Source: Streptomyces sp. NBC_01335
GTDB lineage: Bacteria > Actinomycetota > Actinomycetes > Streptomycetales > Streptomycetaceae
Direction: 5' to 3'
Length of the DNA: 64,000 nucleotides
NCBI RefSeq assembly: GCF_035953295.1
Contig: NZ_CP108370.1
Coordinates: 7,177,001-7,241,000, forward strand
Part shown: one piece after another, positions 1-8,635 of the stretch
Position numbering within the stretch: the first letter of the stretch is position 1
Layout of the letters: each line of letters begins with the position of its first letter
Notes under the pieces: model-generated
Seen by the model: the letters and a program-made list of their open reading frames with translations, nothing else
What the model was told of the DNA's origin: nothing
The model's database searches: none
Made by a program: the position numbers and the translations under genes

Positions 1-2199
1 GACGGTGCGAGCGGTGGTGCCGTAGTTGTGGGCGACGTAGGTGTTGACGCCGTTCTTGGTGAAGACGGCGGAGGTCGGGATGTCCCCGCTGATGCTCATG
101 TCGGGGGCGCCGATACTGTTGAGCGTGGTGATCCACTGGTAGGTGTGCGCCTTGGACTCACCCGCCTCCGGCGTGTAACCGGCGTTGCCCGCGTCCCACT
201 TGGCCTTCGCGGACGCCGGGTCGGCCAGCGCCTCGAACTCCCAGAGCAGGTCGCGCCATTCGACGGCCGGGCCGCCGTTCTCCCGCTCCATCTCGGCGAG
301 GTTCCGCTTGACGGTGGCCTTGTCGCGGCCCAGGTAGAGCGAACCACCGGTGATCGGCAGGGTGTTGATGCCGTGGATCTCCTCCGGGTTCGCGGTCCAC
401 CAGGTGGAATACGCGGCGCCGCTGCCCCAGACCATGCCGACCGTGTCGTGGCCGAAGGAGCTCGGGAAGACCTGCTGGTCGGTGTCGAACCAGTACTGCT
501 CGATCGCTTCCGACTCGGTGGTCAGCAGGTAGCTGCCGAGGTCGCGCAGCGAGGTGTCACCGGTAGCCGAACCCCACAGCACGAGCGCGGCGCTCAGGTT
601 GGTCGACTCGGAGGACGACTCCTGGTTGTTGCCCGCCGCGAATCCCTGGTGCCCGGAGGCCCAGCTGTGGCCCGCGTACACGTCGAAGCCGCGCAGGAAG
701 GGAAACGCGCTGTCCGTGCGGCTCGGGTTGGCGGCATCGCGGATCAGGTTCTTGACCATGGTGCCCCAGGCCGAGTCGGCGGCCCACGCCTGGTCGTACT
801 GGGCGACGATCGCCGCCGCGTACACGTAGTAGCTGTAGTGGAAGTGATGGTCGTTCAGCTCGGTGTCGCTGCCGTAGGAGGCGGGGTACCCGATGAGGGT
901 CTTCCAGACCGTGTCGTAGCTGAACTCGCTGGCGCCGCCGGCGGTGAACCACTCCTGGAGCCGGCTCTTGAGCAGCCCCAGCAGCTTGTCCCGGGTGGCG
1001 GTCTGGCCGATCTGATCGGCCACGGGCACCAGTTGGGCCAGGCGGCCGAGCGCCTTGCCGGTCCAGTAGGTGTCGGCGGCCCCGGAGAACGGGTCGGAGG
1101 CGTTCGCCACCTCGTTGAGGTAGCCGGTCAGCCGGGCCGTGTCGACGCCGCTGACCGCCGGAAGGGCCGGCACCACGCCGGAGCTCTTCTGGCTCGTGGA
1201 GAAGGAGGAGCCTTCCCGTACCTTCATGGTGCCGCGCGGGGACACGTAGGTGTAGCCCGTGAGCGCGTCGGAGGTGTGCAGCCACTGGTGGCGGTAGAGC
1301 GCCTGGAGCGTCCCGCGCTCGGTGCCCTCCTTGGCCTCCGTGGTGAGGCTGTACGTGGCCCGGACCGTGCCGCCGGAGGAGGACCAGGACACCGTGGAGC
1401 CGGTGACGAAGCTGAAGGCGTACTTCCGGAACGTCGCCAGCGCGTCGGTGGACGGCAGCACGGCGAGCGAGAAGTAGTCCTTGCCGCCGAGGGGAGCGGT
1501 GATGGTGGACCCGGCCACCGTCCAGTCGGTGCCGGTCGGCGAGAACAGCGCGTAGTTGTGCCCGGCGACGGTGATGCCGAGGACGTTGCCGTTGTCCGCG
1601 AAGACGGTGGGGGTGCTCGCCGTGGTGATGCTGGCGGCGCCGCCGGAGCCCTTCGCGTACACGAACGGCAGGCCGTGCCCGATGGTCGTGCGCAGCGTGC
1701 GGGTGCCGTCCGACCAGTAGGGGGTGACCGTCCAGTCGGACCAGTCGTCGGCCTTCGCGTCGGGCGAGTTGAGACCGCTGAGGCCGAGGGTCAGGTCGGC
1801 CTTGTGCGCGTACTCGTACTGGCGGCCGTCACCGACGATCGAGGGCGTGGTCGGGTAACCGACCTCCAGCCCGCCGGCGGTGGCCTGGTAGGTGAGCGGG
1901 TGGCCGTACATCGGTGTGGAGTACGGGTTGTCGCCGTAGCGCTGGTAGGCGAGCGAGGTCCACCAGTCGTTGGTGGGGACCGGCTTGTTCCTGGCGGCCT
2001 CGGTCAGCTTGGGAGTGACCGGTGCGCCGGTGTTGGTGGTCGGTCCGGAGGTACCGGCCGGGCGGGTGTCGGTGTAACTGCCGGAGCCCGCGGTGATCGT
2101 GGCGGCAGCCGCCGGGGACGCGGCAGGGCCCAGGCCCACCGCGGCCAGCGCGACGGCCAGGACCATCGCGGCAGCGGGTCTTACGAGGGAGGCTTGCAT
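1..2199 (-). CDS. Secreted GH81 endo-beta-1,3-glucanase, 3' end outside window
   Basis: This gene is read on the minus strand and its C-terminus lies beyond base 1; 733 codons are visible. The start ATG at 2199 follows a GAGGTG ribosome site. Residues 1 to about 35 form a signal peptide ending in an Ala-rich stretch. GH81 hallmarks are present: TNDWWTSLAYQR near residue 70, NDHHFHYSYY at 449-458, and NNQESSSES around 527. From memory, the Asp of NDHH (D450) matches the family's catalytic acid, and E527 with E531 matches the catalytic base region. GH81 enzymes are inverting endo-beta-1,3-glucanases acting on laminarin and fungal wall glucan. It acts outside the cell. Two 12-14 bp palindromes upstream suggest control by a LacI-family repressor. 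Any C-terminal binding module would lie outside the window. Confidence 0.93.
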   Translation of the reverse strand, partial: MQASLVRPAAAMVLAVALAAVGLGPAASPAAAATITAGSGSYTDTRPAGTSGPTTNTGAPVTPKLTEAARNKPVPTNDWWTSLAYQRYGDNPYSTPMYGHPLTYQATAGGLEVGYPTTPSIVGDGRQYEYAHKADLTLGLSGLNSPDAKADDWSDWTVTPYWSDGTRTLRTTIGHGLPFVYAKGSGGAASITTASTPTVFADNGNVLGITVAGHNYALFSPTGTDWTVAGSTITAPLGGKDYFSLAVLPSTDALATFRKYAFSFVTGSTVSWSSSGGTVRATYSLTTEAKEGTERGTLQALYRHQWLHTSDALTGYTYVSPRGTMKVREGSSFSTSQKSSGVVPALPAVSGVDTARLTGYLNEVANASDPFSGAADTYWTGKALGRLAQLVPVADQIGQTATRDKLLGLLKSRLQEWFTAGGASEFSYDTVWKTLIGYPASYGSDTELNDHHFHYSYYVYAAAIVAQYDQAWAADSAWGTMVKNLIRDAANPSRTDSAFPFLRGFDVYAGHSWASGHQGFAAGNNQESSSESTNLSAALVLWGSATGDTSLRDLGSYLLTTESEAIEQYWFDTDQQVFPSSFGHDTVGMVWGSGAAYSTWWTANPEEIHGINTLPITGGSLYLGRDKATVKRNLAEMERENGGPAVEWRDLLWEFEALADPASAKAKWDAGNAGYTPEAGESKAHTYQWITTLNSIGAPDMSISGDIPTSAVFTKNGVNTYVAHNYGTTARTV

Positions 2200-2240
2200 G
2201 GGGAAGCACCTCGAAGTCAGGAGGGGGTCGGAGCGCTTTC

Positions 2241-2252
2241 GAGAGCGCTCTC
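2241..2252. promoter_or_regulatory. Palindromic operator GAGAGCGCTCTC upstream of the GH81 gene
   Basis: This is a perfect 12-base palindrome 42 bases upstream of the glucanase start, with a degenerate GAGCGCTT copy just before it. It has the central CG and dyad form of LacI/CebR-family operators. It differs from the CGCAAG-type operator of the LacI gene in this window, so another regulator is implied. Confidence 0.6.
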
Positions 2253-2391
2253 AGATGTCAAGGAACGTAAAACTTCTGAAACCTTTGTGTCAATAGAAGT
2301 GACACGCACGGTAGTTGGAGGAGCGTGCACGGGCCCTTGTGTTCGACTTCTGGCGGATGGAGCGGGTGTGGGGCGGCTTGAGGTGAAGTGT

Positions 2392-2405
2392 TGAGAGCGC
2401 TCTCA
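2392..2405. promoter_or_regulatory. Second palindromic operator TGAGAGCGCTCTCA
   Basis: This perfect 14-base palindrome shares its 12-base core with the copy at 2241-2252, with start points 152 bases apart. The pair could be bridged by one dimer-of-dimers repressor. It lies about 190 bases upstream of the GH81 start and about 100 bases upstream of the MarR gene on the other strand. Confidence 0.6.
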
Positions 2406-2472
2406 TTCCGTGGAGAACCGGCTCCGGGCCGTCCGTCGGGCGAGCTTCCGGCATCGGAAGGGTGTGGATGTA

Positions 2473-2500
2473 GTAAGGCAGGTTGATAAAGTAGCCTTAC
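2473..2500 (+). promoter_or_regulatory. Promoter -10 and inverted repeat before the MarR gene
   Basis: GTAAGGC (2473-2479) and GCCTTAC (2494-2500) form a 7-base inverted repeat ending three bases before the ATG. TAGCCT at 2492-2497 fits a -10 box and would place the transcript start at or near the ATG. No ribosome site is visible, so a leaderless mRNA is likely and the repeat is a plausible autoregulatory MarR operator. Confidence 0.5.
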
Positions 2501-2503
2501 CGT

Positions 2504-2944
2504 ATGAACGACGACCTGGCTCCGGACGGAGTCGCTGCGGCCCTTCTGGCGAGTATCGCCGTGCTGGTACGACGGGTCCGCCACGTACCCGTCGAGGGCG
2601 GGCTCGCGATGCCCGAACGGAACGCGCTGTCGCTCCTGGACCGCTCGGGACCCACCACCTCCTCCGCGCTGGCCCGGGATGCACAGATCACCGCGCAGGC
2701 GATGGGGGCGACGCTCGCCGGGCTGCGCGCCCGCGGCCTGGTCGAACGCCGCCCGGATCCGGAGGACGGCAGGCGGGCGGTGCTGACGATGACCGACGCG
2801 GGCCGGCAGGCGCTGAAGGACAAGCGCAACGCCCGGACCGAACTCATCGCCCGGGCCCTGACCGGGGGCGCGTTCACCCAGGACGAGCTGGACCACCTCG
2901 CGGCGGCGGCGCCGCTGCTGGACCGGCTGGCCCGGAACATCTGA
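2504..2944 (+). CDS. MarR family transcriptional regulator
   Basis: The product is a 146-residue winged-helix regulator of normal MarR length. The recognition region (about residues 40-75, TTSSALARDAQITAQAMGATL) is followed by the wing sequence ERRPDPEDGRRAVLTMTDAG, a standard MarR signature. The start is the ATG three bases after an inverted repeat, with no ribosome site, which suggests a leaderless transcript. It lies upstream of and in line with an isochorismatase-fold hydrolase and a PEBP-like protein, so it probably controls those two genes. MarR proteins usually respond to small phenolic or electrophilic ligands; the ligand here is unknown. Confidence 0.9.
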   Translation: MNDDLAPDGVAAALLASIAVLVRRVRHVPVEGGLAMPERNALSLLDRSGPTTSSALARDAQITAQAMGATLAGLRARGLVERRPDPEDGRRAVLTMTDAGRQALKDKRNARTELIARALTGGAFTQDELDHLAAAAPLLDRLARNI

Positions 2945-3075
2945 CATCCGACACCGGCCGGACCGGCCCCGTACGCCCGGCCGGACCGGCCAGGACGTCC
3001 GGCCGAACCGTTCCCGGGACCGGCCGTACCGGCCCCGTACACCCCCGGCCGACACGCACAGGAGAGACGACCACC

Positions 3076-3639
3076 GTGACACTGACCACCATCGACCCCA
3101 CCCCCGCGCTCGTCGTGATCGACCTGCAGAAGGGTTTCCTCGAAGGCGCCGAACCCGCGATCGCGGCCGTCGTCGAGCCCACGACCCGTCTGGCCACCGC
3201 CTTCCGCCGGCACGGCCTGCCCGTGGTCCTGGTCAACGTCACCGGGCGGGCCCCGGGGCGTACCGAGGGCGCGCGGCCGGGTGCCGGCGTACCGTCGTCG
3301 CCCGGCTGGGCCGACCTGATCGACGAGCTCGACGTCCGGCCGACCGACCACTTGATCACCAAGCGGCGGCGCAGCGCGTTCCACGACACCGGGCTCGACA
3401 CCCTCCTGCGGGACCTGGGCGTCACCCAGATCGTCCTGACCGGGATCTCCACCAGCGCGGGCGTCGAGTCGACCGCGCGCTCGGCCTCCGACCACGGCTA
3501 CCACGTCGTCCTCGCCACCGACGCCATGGCCGACCGGGTGGAAGGCGACCACCGTCACAGTGTGGAGCGCGTGTTCCCCAAGCTCGGCGAGACCGCCACC
3601 ACCGCCGAGGTCGTCGCCATGGTCGAGGCCACCCGATGA
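3076..3639 (+). CDS. Isochorismatase-family hydrolase with Gly at the Cys position
   Basis: The GTG start at 3076 follows GGAGAG at suitable spacing and gives 187 residues, normal for the family. The fold's Asp is in VVIDLQKGF near the N-terminus and a Lys lies in ITKRRRSAF. The motif that in nicotinamidases carries the catalytic Cys reads GISTSAGVESTA, with Gly at that position. True isochorismatases such as EntB and PhzD also lack the Cys there, so vinyl-ether hydrolysis or another Cys-independent reaction is more likely than amide hydrolysis. The substrate is not identifiable, and no siderophore or phenazine genes are nearby. The stop overlaps the next gene's ATG by four bases, implying coupled translation. 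Confidence 0.85.
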   Translation: MTLTTIDPTPALVVIDLQKGFLEGAEPAIAAVVEPTTRLATAFRRHGLPVVLVNVTGRAPGRTEGARPGAGVPSSPGWADLIDELDVRPTDHLITKRRRSAFHDTGLDTLLRDLGVTQIVLTGISTSAGVESTARSASDHGYHVVLATDAMADRVEGDHRHSVERVFPKLGETATTAEVVAMVEATR

Positions 3640-4208
3640 CCCTGCTGGGCCGGCTCCTGCGCAACCGCCGGGCGGGCGAGACCCATCTGTCGTGGAACCT
3701 GCCCCATCTCCAGGGCCCCGAGCTGCTCACCCTCACCAGCGAGGACTTCGACCCCGACGGCTCCCTTCCGCGGGCCCGATGCGCGAAGCACGTCGGCGGC
3801 GAGGACCTCTCCCCCCACCTGGAGTGGACCGCGCTCCCGCCCGGTACCGCGCAACTCCTCCTGGTCGTGGAGGACGTCGACGTACCCATGGCCAAGCCGG
3901 CCGTGCACTGCGTCGCGCTGATCGACCCGGCGACCGGGCACCTGCCGCCCGGCGCGCTGGCCGCGAAGCGGCCCGGCCCCGGGGTGCGCCCGCTGCGGTC
4001 CACCGTCGGGCGCGGCTACCACGGCCCCGCACCCGTCAAGGGCCACGGGCCGCACCGCTACGTCTTCCAGCTCTACGCCCTCGCCGCACCCGTCGGCGAC
4101 GCGCCCGGTGCCACGCCGGTGGACCGGGCGCGGCCGCGCGCCCTGCTGGCCGGCGTCAGCGCGCCCGTCCTCGGCCGCGCCCGGCTGACCGGGGTCTACG
4201 AGCGCTGA
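3636..4208 (+). CDS. YbhB/YbcL-family (PEBP-like) protein
   Basis: The 190-residue product belongs to the phosphatidylethanolamine-binding / Raf-kinase-inhibitor-like family. Visible signatures are DFDPDGSLPRARCAKHVGGEDLSPHLEWT, the DVDVPMAKPAVHCVAL segment corresponding to the family's DPDAP...HW region, and GPHRYVFQLYAL. There is no signal peptide, so it is probably cytoplasmic. It overlaps the isochorismatase-like gene by ATGA and is the last gene of the MarR unit. Bacterial members have no firmly established reaction. Confidence 0.85.
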   Translation: MTLLGRLLRNRRAGETHLSWNLPHLQGPELLTLTSEDFDPDGSLPRARCAKHVGGEDLSPHLEWTALPPGTAQLLLVVEDVDVPMAKPAVHCVALIDPATGHLPPGALAAKRPGPGVRPLRSTVGRGYHGPAPVKGHGPHRYVFQLYALAAPVGDAPGATPVDRARPRALLAGVSAPVLGRARLTGVYER

Positions 4209-4272
4209 GCCGTGGGCCCAGGAAAGACGCCGGGGGCCCAGCAAAGACGCGGGGCCCTGGCTCAGACGCCGA

Positions 4273-4301
4273 CCCGCCCGCGGTCCAGGACCACGGGCGG
4301 G
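4273..4301. terminator. Hairpin between convergent PEBP and GH87 genes
   Basis: Arms 4273-4286 and 4288-4301 pair over 14 positions with a single C-A mismatch. It sits between two converging genes and probably terminates both. Confidence 0.7.
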
Positions 4302-4349
4302 CGGCGGGAGACGGTCGCTACGCGCGAGCGTCGCGAGAGGTCGGGACGG

Positions 4350-6761
4350 TCAGGAGAGGTACGCCTCCAGTTCGGAGGCCTGGACGGCGGGCCAGGCGGT
4401 GTTCGCCGTCCCGGTGACCCGCAGGTACCGGGGTGCGGAGCCGGCCGGCAGGGTCACGGTCGCCTTGTTGCCGGAGGCCGGGTCGAAGCGGTAGTCCTTC
4501 GACGCGGTCAGCGTGGTGAAGGAGGAGCCGTCGGCGCTGCCGAGGACCGTCAGGGTCTGGGTCCGCGCCTCCCAGGACGACGGGAGCTTGAGCACGACCC
4601 GGCCGACCGTGGTCCCGGCTCCCAGATCCACGGTCAGTGACTGCGGGAAGGACCGGTTGACACTCTCCCAGTACGAGTTGGCGTCACCGTCGACGGCTCG
4701 CGCCGGGGCGTAGACGTCGGCGTACCCGGTCGCGGTGACGGGCCTGCCCAGGGCGAGGTTCCGGCCGGGGTCCGGGGTCGGACCGGTGGGCGTGGGCGTG
4801 GGTGTCGGAGTCGGTGTCGGAGTGGGCGTGGGTGTCGGGGTCGGGGTCGGCGAGGTGCCGTGGTCGTAGTTCGCGGTGGGCCACGGGCCGCAGTACGTCG
4901 CAGGGAGCTTGGCGTTCCAGCCGGAGTTGCCGGTGCCCTGGGTCAGCGCCAGCGAGGAGCCGAGGCAGCTGTAGACGGGGTCGGTGAAGCCGATGTTCGT
5001 GGCGCGCACATTGGTCAGCGACAGCTGCGCCGGATCGTTGAACTGGAGGGCGAAGGTCCCGGTGCCGTCGATGTTCACGTTGTTGAAGTTGACGTTCTTC
5101 GTCGTCCCGGAGACGAAGTGGATCGCGGCGTAGGAACTGTCCAGGATGTCCGTGTCGGTGACGTTGATCGTCGCCTTGTCGATCGGGCTGTTGCGGGCGT
5201 CGAACCAGACCGCGCCGATCGGGAAGGGCCAGCCGTAGTCGGTGTTGCCCGCCCGGATGGTGGTGTTGCGGGCGAGGGTGAAGGTGCCCTGGACGTCGGT
5301 GCCCTGACCGGGGGAGACACCGGGGAAGCGGTTGCCCACGTGCAGGGCGCCGCCGTTGGTGAGGCTCTCGGCGAGGACGTTGTCCGTGACCGAGATGTCC
5401 TTGCCGCCGTAGATCGCCACGTGGTTGGCGAGGATCGGGGCCACCACGGTGTTCCCGGTGAAGGCGTTGGCGGTGTCGGCCTTGGTGTCGGACCACATCG
5501 CGAGGCCGTCGTCGCCGAGGTTGCGCAGGAAGGTGTTCTCCACGGACGAGTGGGTGACGCCCCAGTGGAAGTTCACCCCGTCCGCGGTCTGGTCCAGGAT
5601 GCGGCTGTTGCGGATGTGGAAGTTGTCCATCGGCCCGTCCATCCACGCGCCGACCTTGGTGTGCTGCAACCACACGTCGTCCACGACGGAATCGCTCATC
5701 GCGCCGCCGATCGCGTTGACCTGGTCCTCGTCCACGCGCTCGGTGATGTCGCCGATGAGGGCGAAGCCCTTGAGCGTGACATTGCGGCTCGGCCCGCCGG
5801 ACTCGTACGGGCGGACCCCGCCGCCGTAACCGCCGCCGGAGACGTACTTGCCGTAGATCCCCGCCGCACGGCTCCGGTCGGTGGGGTTACGGCCGCCCAG
5901 CACGCTGTACCACGGCCCGGCGCCGCGCAGCGTGACCTGGTCGACCACCACGTGGTCGGTCAGCTTGAAGGTGCCCTGCGGGATCCACACCTCCTTGCCC
6001 TGCGCCTTGCCCGCGTCGACGGCCTGCTGGAACGCCGAGGTGGAGTCCCCCGCGCCGCTCGCGTCGGCCCCGTAGTCGGTGACCGAGAGCGAACCGGCCG
6101 GCCGGGTCACCGGCGCAGCGACCTGCTCGAAGTCGGCCAGGTCCACCACCGCCCACGGGGTGGCGGAGGTCGAGGGAAGAGTGATGCGCACCTTCGAACC
6201 GGCCGCCAGGGTCTTCCCGAAGAGCGTCCGGGTCTCGTCGTAGAAGTGGTGCGGCTGACTGCCCGGGGTGTTGGTGAACGGGTACGAGCCGTAGAACCAG
6301 CCGTACCTCGAAGTGAAGTCCAGGTCCTTCAGCCTGGTCCCGTCCAGACTCAGCGCGACCGGCGCGGTGATGCCCGTACCCGCCGCGTTGTCCGGCACGG
6401 AGTAGCGCACCGTCATGGCGTTGGCGGGCCGGGTGAGGGTGAACTCGACGTACTCGCCCGGTGCGTCGAGCCGCACGGCGCGCCGCCCGGAAGCCTCGGA
6501 GGGAAGGGTGGTGTACGTACGGTCGGGGCCGATCGGTGAGCCGGTGGTCGCGGCGTTCTCCGCCTCCAGCTCGGTGAACGGCACCTGCGCGCCACGCCCC
6601 GCCACCGCGAACGGGGAGAGTACGGGCGCCTCGGCCGCCGCCGCCGAGCCGGCGCCGCCCCCGGTGAGGGCGGCCACCGTACCCAGGGCCACGGTGCAGG
6701 CGAGTGAGGCCAGCAGAGCGGTCATGGACCGTCCACCGGACGCGGCTCTTGTCACGCTCAT
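4350..6761 (-). CDS. Secreted GH87-type alpha-1,3-glucanase with discoidin module
   Basis: I place the start at ATG 6761, behind an AGGAGG site and followed by a signal peptide; longer frames run into the upstream gene. The 803-residue product has, in order, a signal peptide, a carbohydrate-binding-like beta-sandwich (about 60-220, FTELEAENAATTG), a right-handed beta-helix catalytic domain (about 225-640), a Thr-Pro linker and a C-terminal F5/8 discoidin domain. The helix carries ADG with D394 and GDDG with D417 and D418. The +23/+24 spacing equals that of the catalytic Asp residues I recall for the GH87 alpha-1,3-glucanase Agl-FH1. It should attack alpha-1,3-glucan (or mycodextran) outside the cell. 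It lies 52 bases downstream of the GH13 gene. Confidence 0.85.
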   Translation of the reverse strand: MSVTRAASGGRSMTALLASLACTVALGTVAALTGGGAGSAAAAEAPVLSPFAVAGRGAQVPFTELEAENAATTGSPIGPDRTYTTLPSEASGRRAVRLDAPGEYVEFTLTRPANAMTVRYSVPDNAAGTGITAPVALSLDGTRLKDLDFTSRYGWFYGSYPFTNTPGSQPHHFYDETRTLFGKTLAAGSKVRITLPSTSATPWAVVDLADFEQVAAPVTRPAGSLSVTDYGADASGAGDSTSAFQQAVDAGKAQGKEVWIPQGTFKLTDHVVVDQVTLRGAGPWYSVLGGRNPTDRSRAAGIYGKYVSGGGYGGGVRPYESGGPSRNVTLKGFALIGDITERVDEDQVNAIGGAMSDSVVDDVWLQHTKVGAWMDGPMDNFHIRNSRILDQTADGVNFHWGVTHSSVENTFLRNLGDDGLAMWSDTKADTANAFTGNTVVAPILANHVAIYGGKDISVTDNVLAESLTNGGALHVGNRFPGVSPGQGTDVQGTFTLARNTTIRAGNTDYGWPFPIGAVWFDARNSPIDKATINVTDTDILDSSYAAIHFVSGTTKNVNFNNVNIDGTGTFALQFNDPAQLSLTNVRATNIGFTDPVYSCLGSSLALTQGTGNSGWNAKLPATYCGPWPTANYDHGTSPTPTPTPTPTPTPTPTPTPTPTGPTPDPGRNLALGRPVTATGYADVYAPARAVDGDANSYWESVNRSFPQSLTVDLGAGTTVGRVVLKLPSSWEARTQTLTVLGSADGSSFTTLTASKDYRFDPASGNKATVTLPAGSAPRYLRVTGTANTAWPAVQASELEAYLS

Positions 6762-6813
6762 GGTGCACAACCTCCTGTGGGGGGACATCTGGACGGCGCT
6801 GCGCCATTCGCCC

Positions 6814-8418
6814 TCAGGCGAGCAGCCACACCGCCGTGTCCTGGGGAAGGCGGCCCCGGTCGTCCAGGGGGCCGCCGGCGAGCAGGACATCCGTGTGGGC
6901 GGGGAGTTCCGCCGGTTCCGTCGCCAGGTTGACGACGCAGATCAGGCCCGGCCCGCGCCGGAAGGCGAGGACGCCCTCGCCGGAGGGGAGCCAGGTCAGC
7001 GGCTCGCTCCGGAACGCCTCGGTGGTCCGCCGCAGCCGCAGCGCCTCCCGGTAGAGCGACAGCATCGAACCGGGGTCGCCGCTCTGGCGGTCCACGGCGT
7101 ACGCCTCCCAGCCCTCGGGCTGCGGCAGCCACGGCTCCGTGCGCGAGCCGAAACCGCTGTACGGGGAGTCCGCGCTCCACGGCAGCGGCACCCGGCAGCC
7201 GTCCCGCCCCGGATCGCGCCCGCCCGAACGGAAGTGCATCGGGTCCTGGATGCGGTCCAGCGGGATGTCCGCCTCCGGCAGGCCCAACTCCTCACCCTGG
7301 TACAGGTAGAGGGACCCGGGCAGTGCGAGCGTCAGCAGCGCGGCGGCACGCGCCCGCCGCTCGCCGAGCGCCAGGTCGGTCGGCGTACCGAACGCCTTCG
7401 TGGCGAAGTCGAACCCGGTGTCCTCCCGGCCGTACCGGGTCACCGTGCGGGTCACGTCGTGGTTGCACAGCACCCAGGTGGCCGGGGCGCCGACGGGCGC
7501 GTGCTCGGCCAGGGTGTCGTCGATGGACCGCCGCAGCCGGTCCGCCCGCCACGGGCACGAGAGGAAGTTGAAGTTGAAGGCGGTGTGCAGCTCGTCCGGA
7601 CGCAGGTACCGGGCGAAGCGCTCGGAGTCCGGCAGCCAGACCTCACCCACGAAGACACCCTGGTACTCGTCGGCGATGGCCCGCCAGGAGCGGTAGATGT
7701 CGTGCAACTCGTCCTGGTCGATGTACGGATGGGGATCCACCCCCTCCACGAAGTCGGCGAGCGCCGGGTCCTTGGCGAGGAGCGCGGCCGAGTCGATCCG
7801 CACGCCCGCCACCCCGCGCTCGAACCAGAAGCGCAGGATCTCCTCGTGCTCCCGACGGACCTCCGGGTGGGCCCAGTTGAGGTCGGGCTGCTCGGGCGTG
7901 AAGAGGTGGAGGTACCACTCCCCGTCCGGCACCCGGGTCCAGGTGCGTCCGGAGAACTGCGAGGGCCAGTCGTTGGGCGGCAGTTCGCCGTCCTCGCCCC
8001 GGCCGGGACGGAAGTGGAACAGCTCGCGCTCGGGACTCCCCGGGCCGGCCTCCAACGCCGCCCGGAACCACGCGTGCTGGTCCGACACATGGTTCGGCAC
8101 GATGTCCACGATCACCCGGATACCGGACTCGCGGGCCTCGCCGATGAGCTTCTCCGCCTCGGCGAGCGTCCCGAAGGCCGGGTCGATGGTGCGGTAGTCG
8201 GCGACGTCGTACCCGCCGTCGACCAGCGGAGAGACGTACCACGGGGTGAACCAGATGGCGTCCACGCCCAGTTCGGAGAGGTACGGCAGCCGCGACCGGA
8301 CGCCCGCGAGGTCCCCGGTACCGTCCCCGTCACCGTCGGCGAAGCTGCGTGGGTACACCTGGTAGATGGCGGCGCTGCGCCACCAGTCGTCGGCGGGTAC
8401 CGGAAGAGGGGCTGCCAC
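6814..8418 (-). CDS. GH13 alpha-glucosidase, cytoplasmic
   Basis: GTG 8418, with AAAGGACC five bases before it, gives 534 residues starting just ahead of the conserved WWRSAAIYQVYPRSF; upstream ATG codons would add an unlikely Arg/Pro-rich tail. All four GH13 motifs are visible: DIVPNHVS (region I), GVRIDSAA with nucleophile D209, GEVWL with acid/base E259, and CNHDV with D321. No signal peptide is present, so it acts on imported oligosaccharides. Sequence style fits oligo-alpha-glucosidases. It lies downstream of a sugar ABC importer and upstream of a GH87 gene, which suggests cleavage of alpha-linked gluco-oligosaccharides, possibly nigero-oligosaccharides. Confidence 0.92.
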   Translation of the reverse strand: MAAPLPVPADDWWRSAAIYQVYPRSFADGDGDGTGDLAGVRSRLPYLSELGVDAIWFTPWYVSPLVDGGYDVADYRTIDPAFGTLAEAEKLIGEARESGIRVIVDIVPNHVSDQHAWFRAALEAGPGSPERELFHFRPGRGEDGELPPNDWPSQFSGRTWTRVPDGEWYLHLFTPEQPDLNWAHPEVRREHEEILRFWFERGVAGVRIDSAALLAKDPALADFVEGVDPHPYIDQDELHDIYRSWRAIADEYQGVFVGEVWLPDSERFARYLRPDELHTAFNFNFLSCPWRADRLRRSIDDTLAEHAPVGAPATWVLCNHDVTRTVTRYGREDTGFDFATKAFGTPTDLALGERRARAAALLTLALPGSLYLYQGEELGLPEADIPLDRIQDPMHFRSGGRDPGRDGCRVPLPWSADSPYSGFGSRTEPWLPQPEGWEAYAVDRQSGDPGSMLSLYREALRLRRTTEAFRSEPLTWLPSGEGVLAFRRGPGLICVVNLATEPAELPAHTDVLLAGGPLDDRGRLPQDTAVWLLA

Positions 8419-8598
8419 GTGAGGGTCCTTTCGGGCAGGGTCCGCCGCCGGCCGGACAGCGGGGCGTGCGGTCACGGCCGGCGGCGGAGGCTTCATGGAG
8501 TGGCTTCGGGAGGTGCGTGTGCGACGTGCGTGCGGGCGCACCGCGGGGGTGCGGGCCATACGGTCACGCGCGCGTGAGGTCGTGCGGGCAGGGGGCAC

Positions 8599-8627
8599 CG
8601 GCTGCCCCGGACCGACCGGGGCAGCCG
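8599..8627 (-). terminator. Hairpin after the sugar permease operon
   Basis: Perfect 12-base arms (8599-8610 and 8616-8627) with a five-base loop lie 9 bases below the permease stop. It probably separates, at least partly, the transporter transcript from the GH13-GH87 genes. Confidence 0.7.
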
Positions 8628-8635
8628 GGCGGGGG

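Noticed and set aside
28..2394. Long open frame on the plus strand opposite the GH81 gene
   Set aside because: It is the antisense shadow of the GH81 coding region in high-GC DNA; the minus strand shows signal peptide and GH81 motifs, the plus strand only Arg/Gly/Val-rich sequence.
2945..3075. Repeated CCGGACCGGCCCCGTAC-like units between the MarR and hydrolase genes as a mobile-element end
   Set aside because: They are short, imperfect GC-rich repeats without flanking target duplications or transposase.
6762..6890. Longer N-terminus for the GH87 gene starting at 6890
   Set aside because: It would overlap the GH13 stop region and place the signal peptide internally; ATG 6761 has a good ribosome site.
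8419..8598. Longer N-terminus for the GH13 protein
   Set aside because: The added residues are Arg/Pro/Ala-rich with no conservation pattern, and GTG 8418 has a suitable ribosome site directly before the conserved domain.
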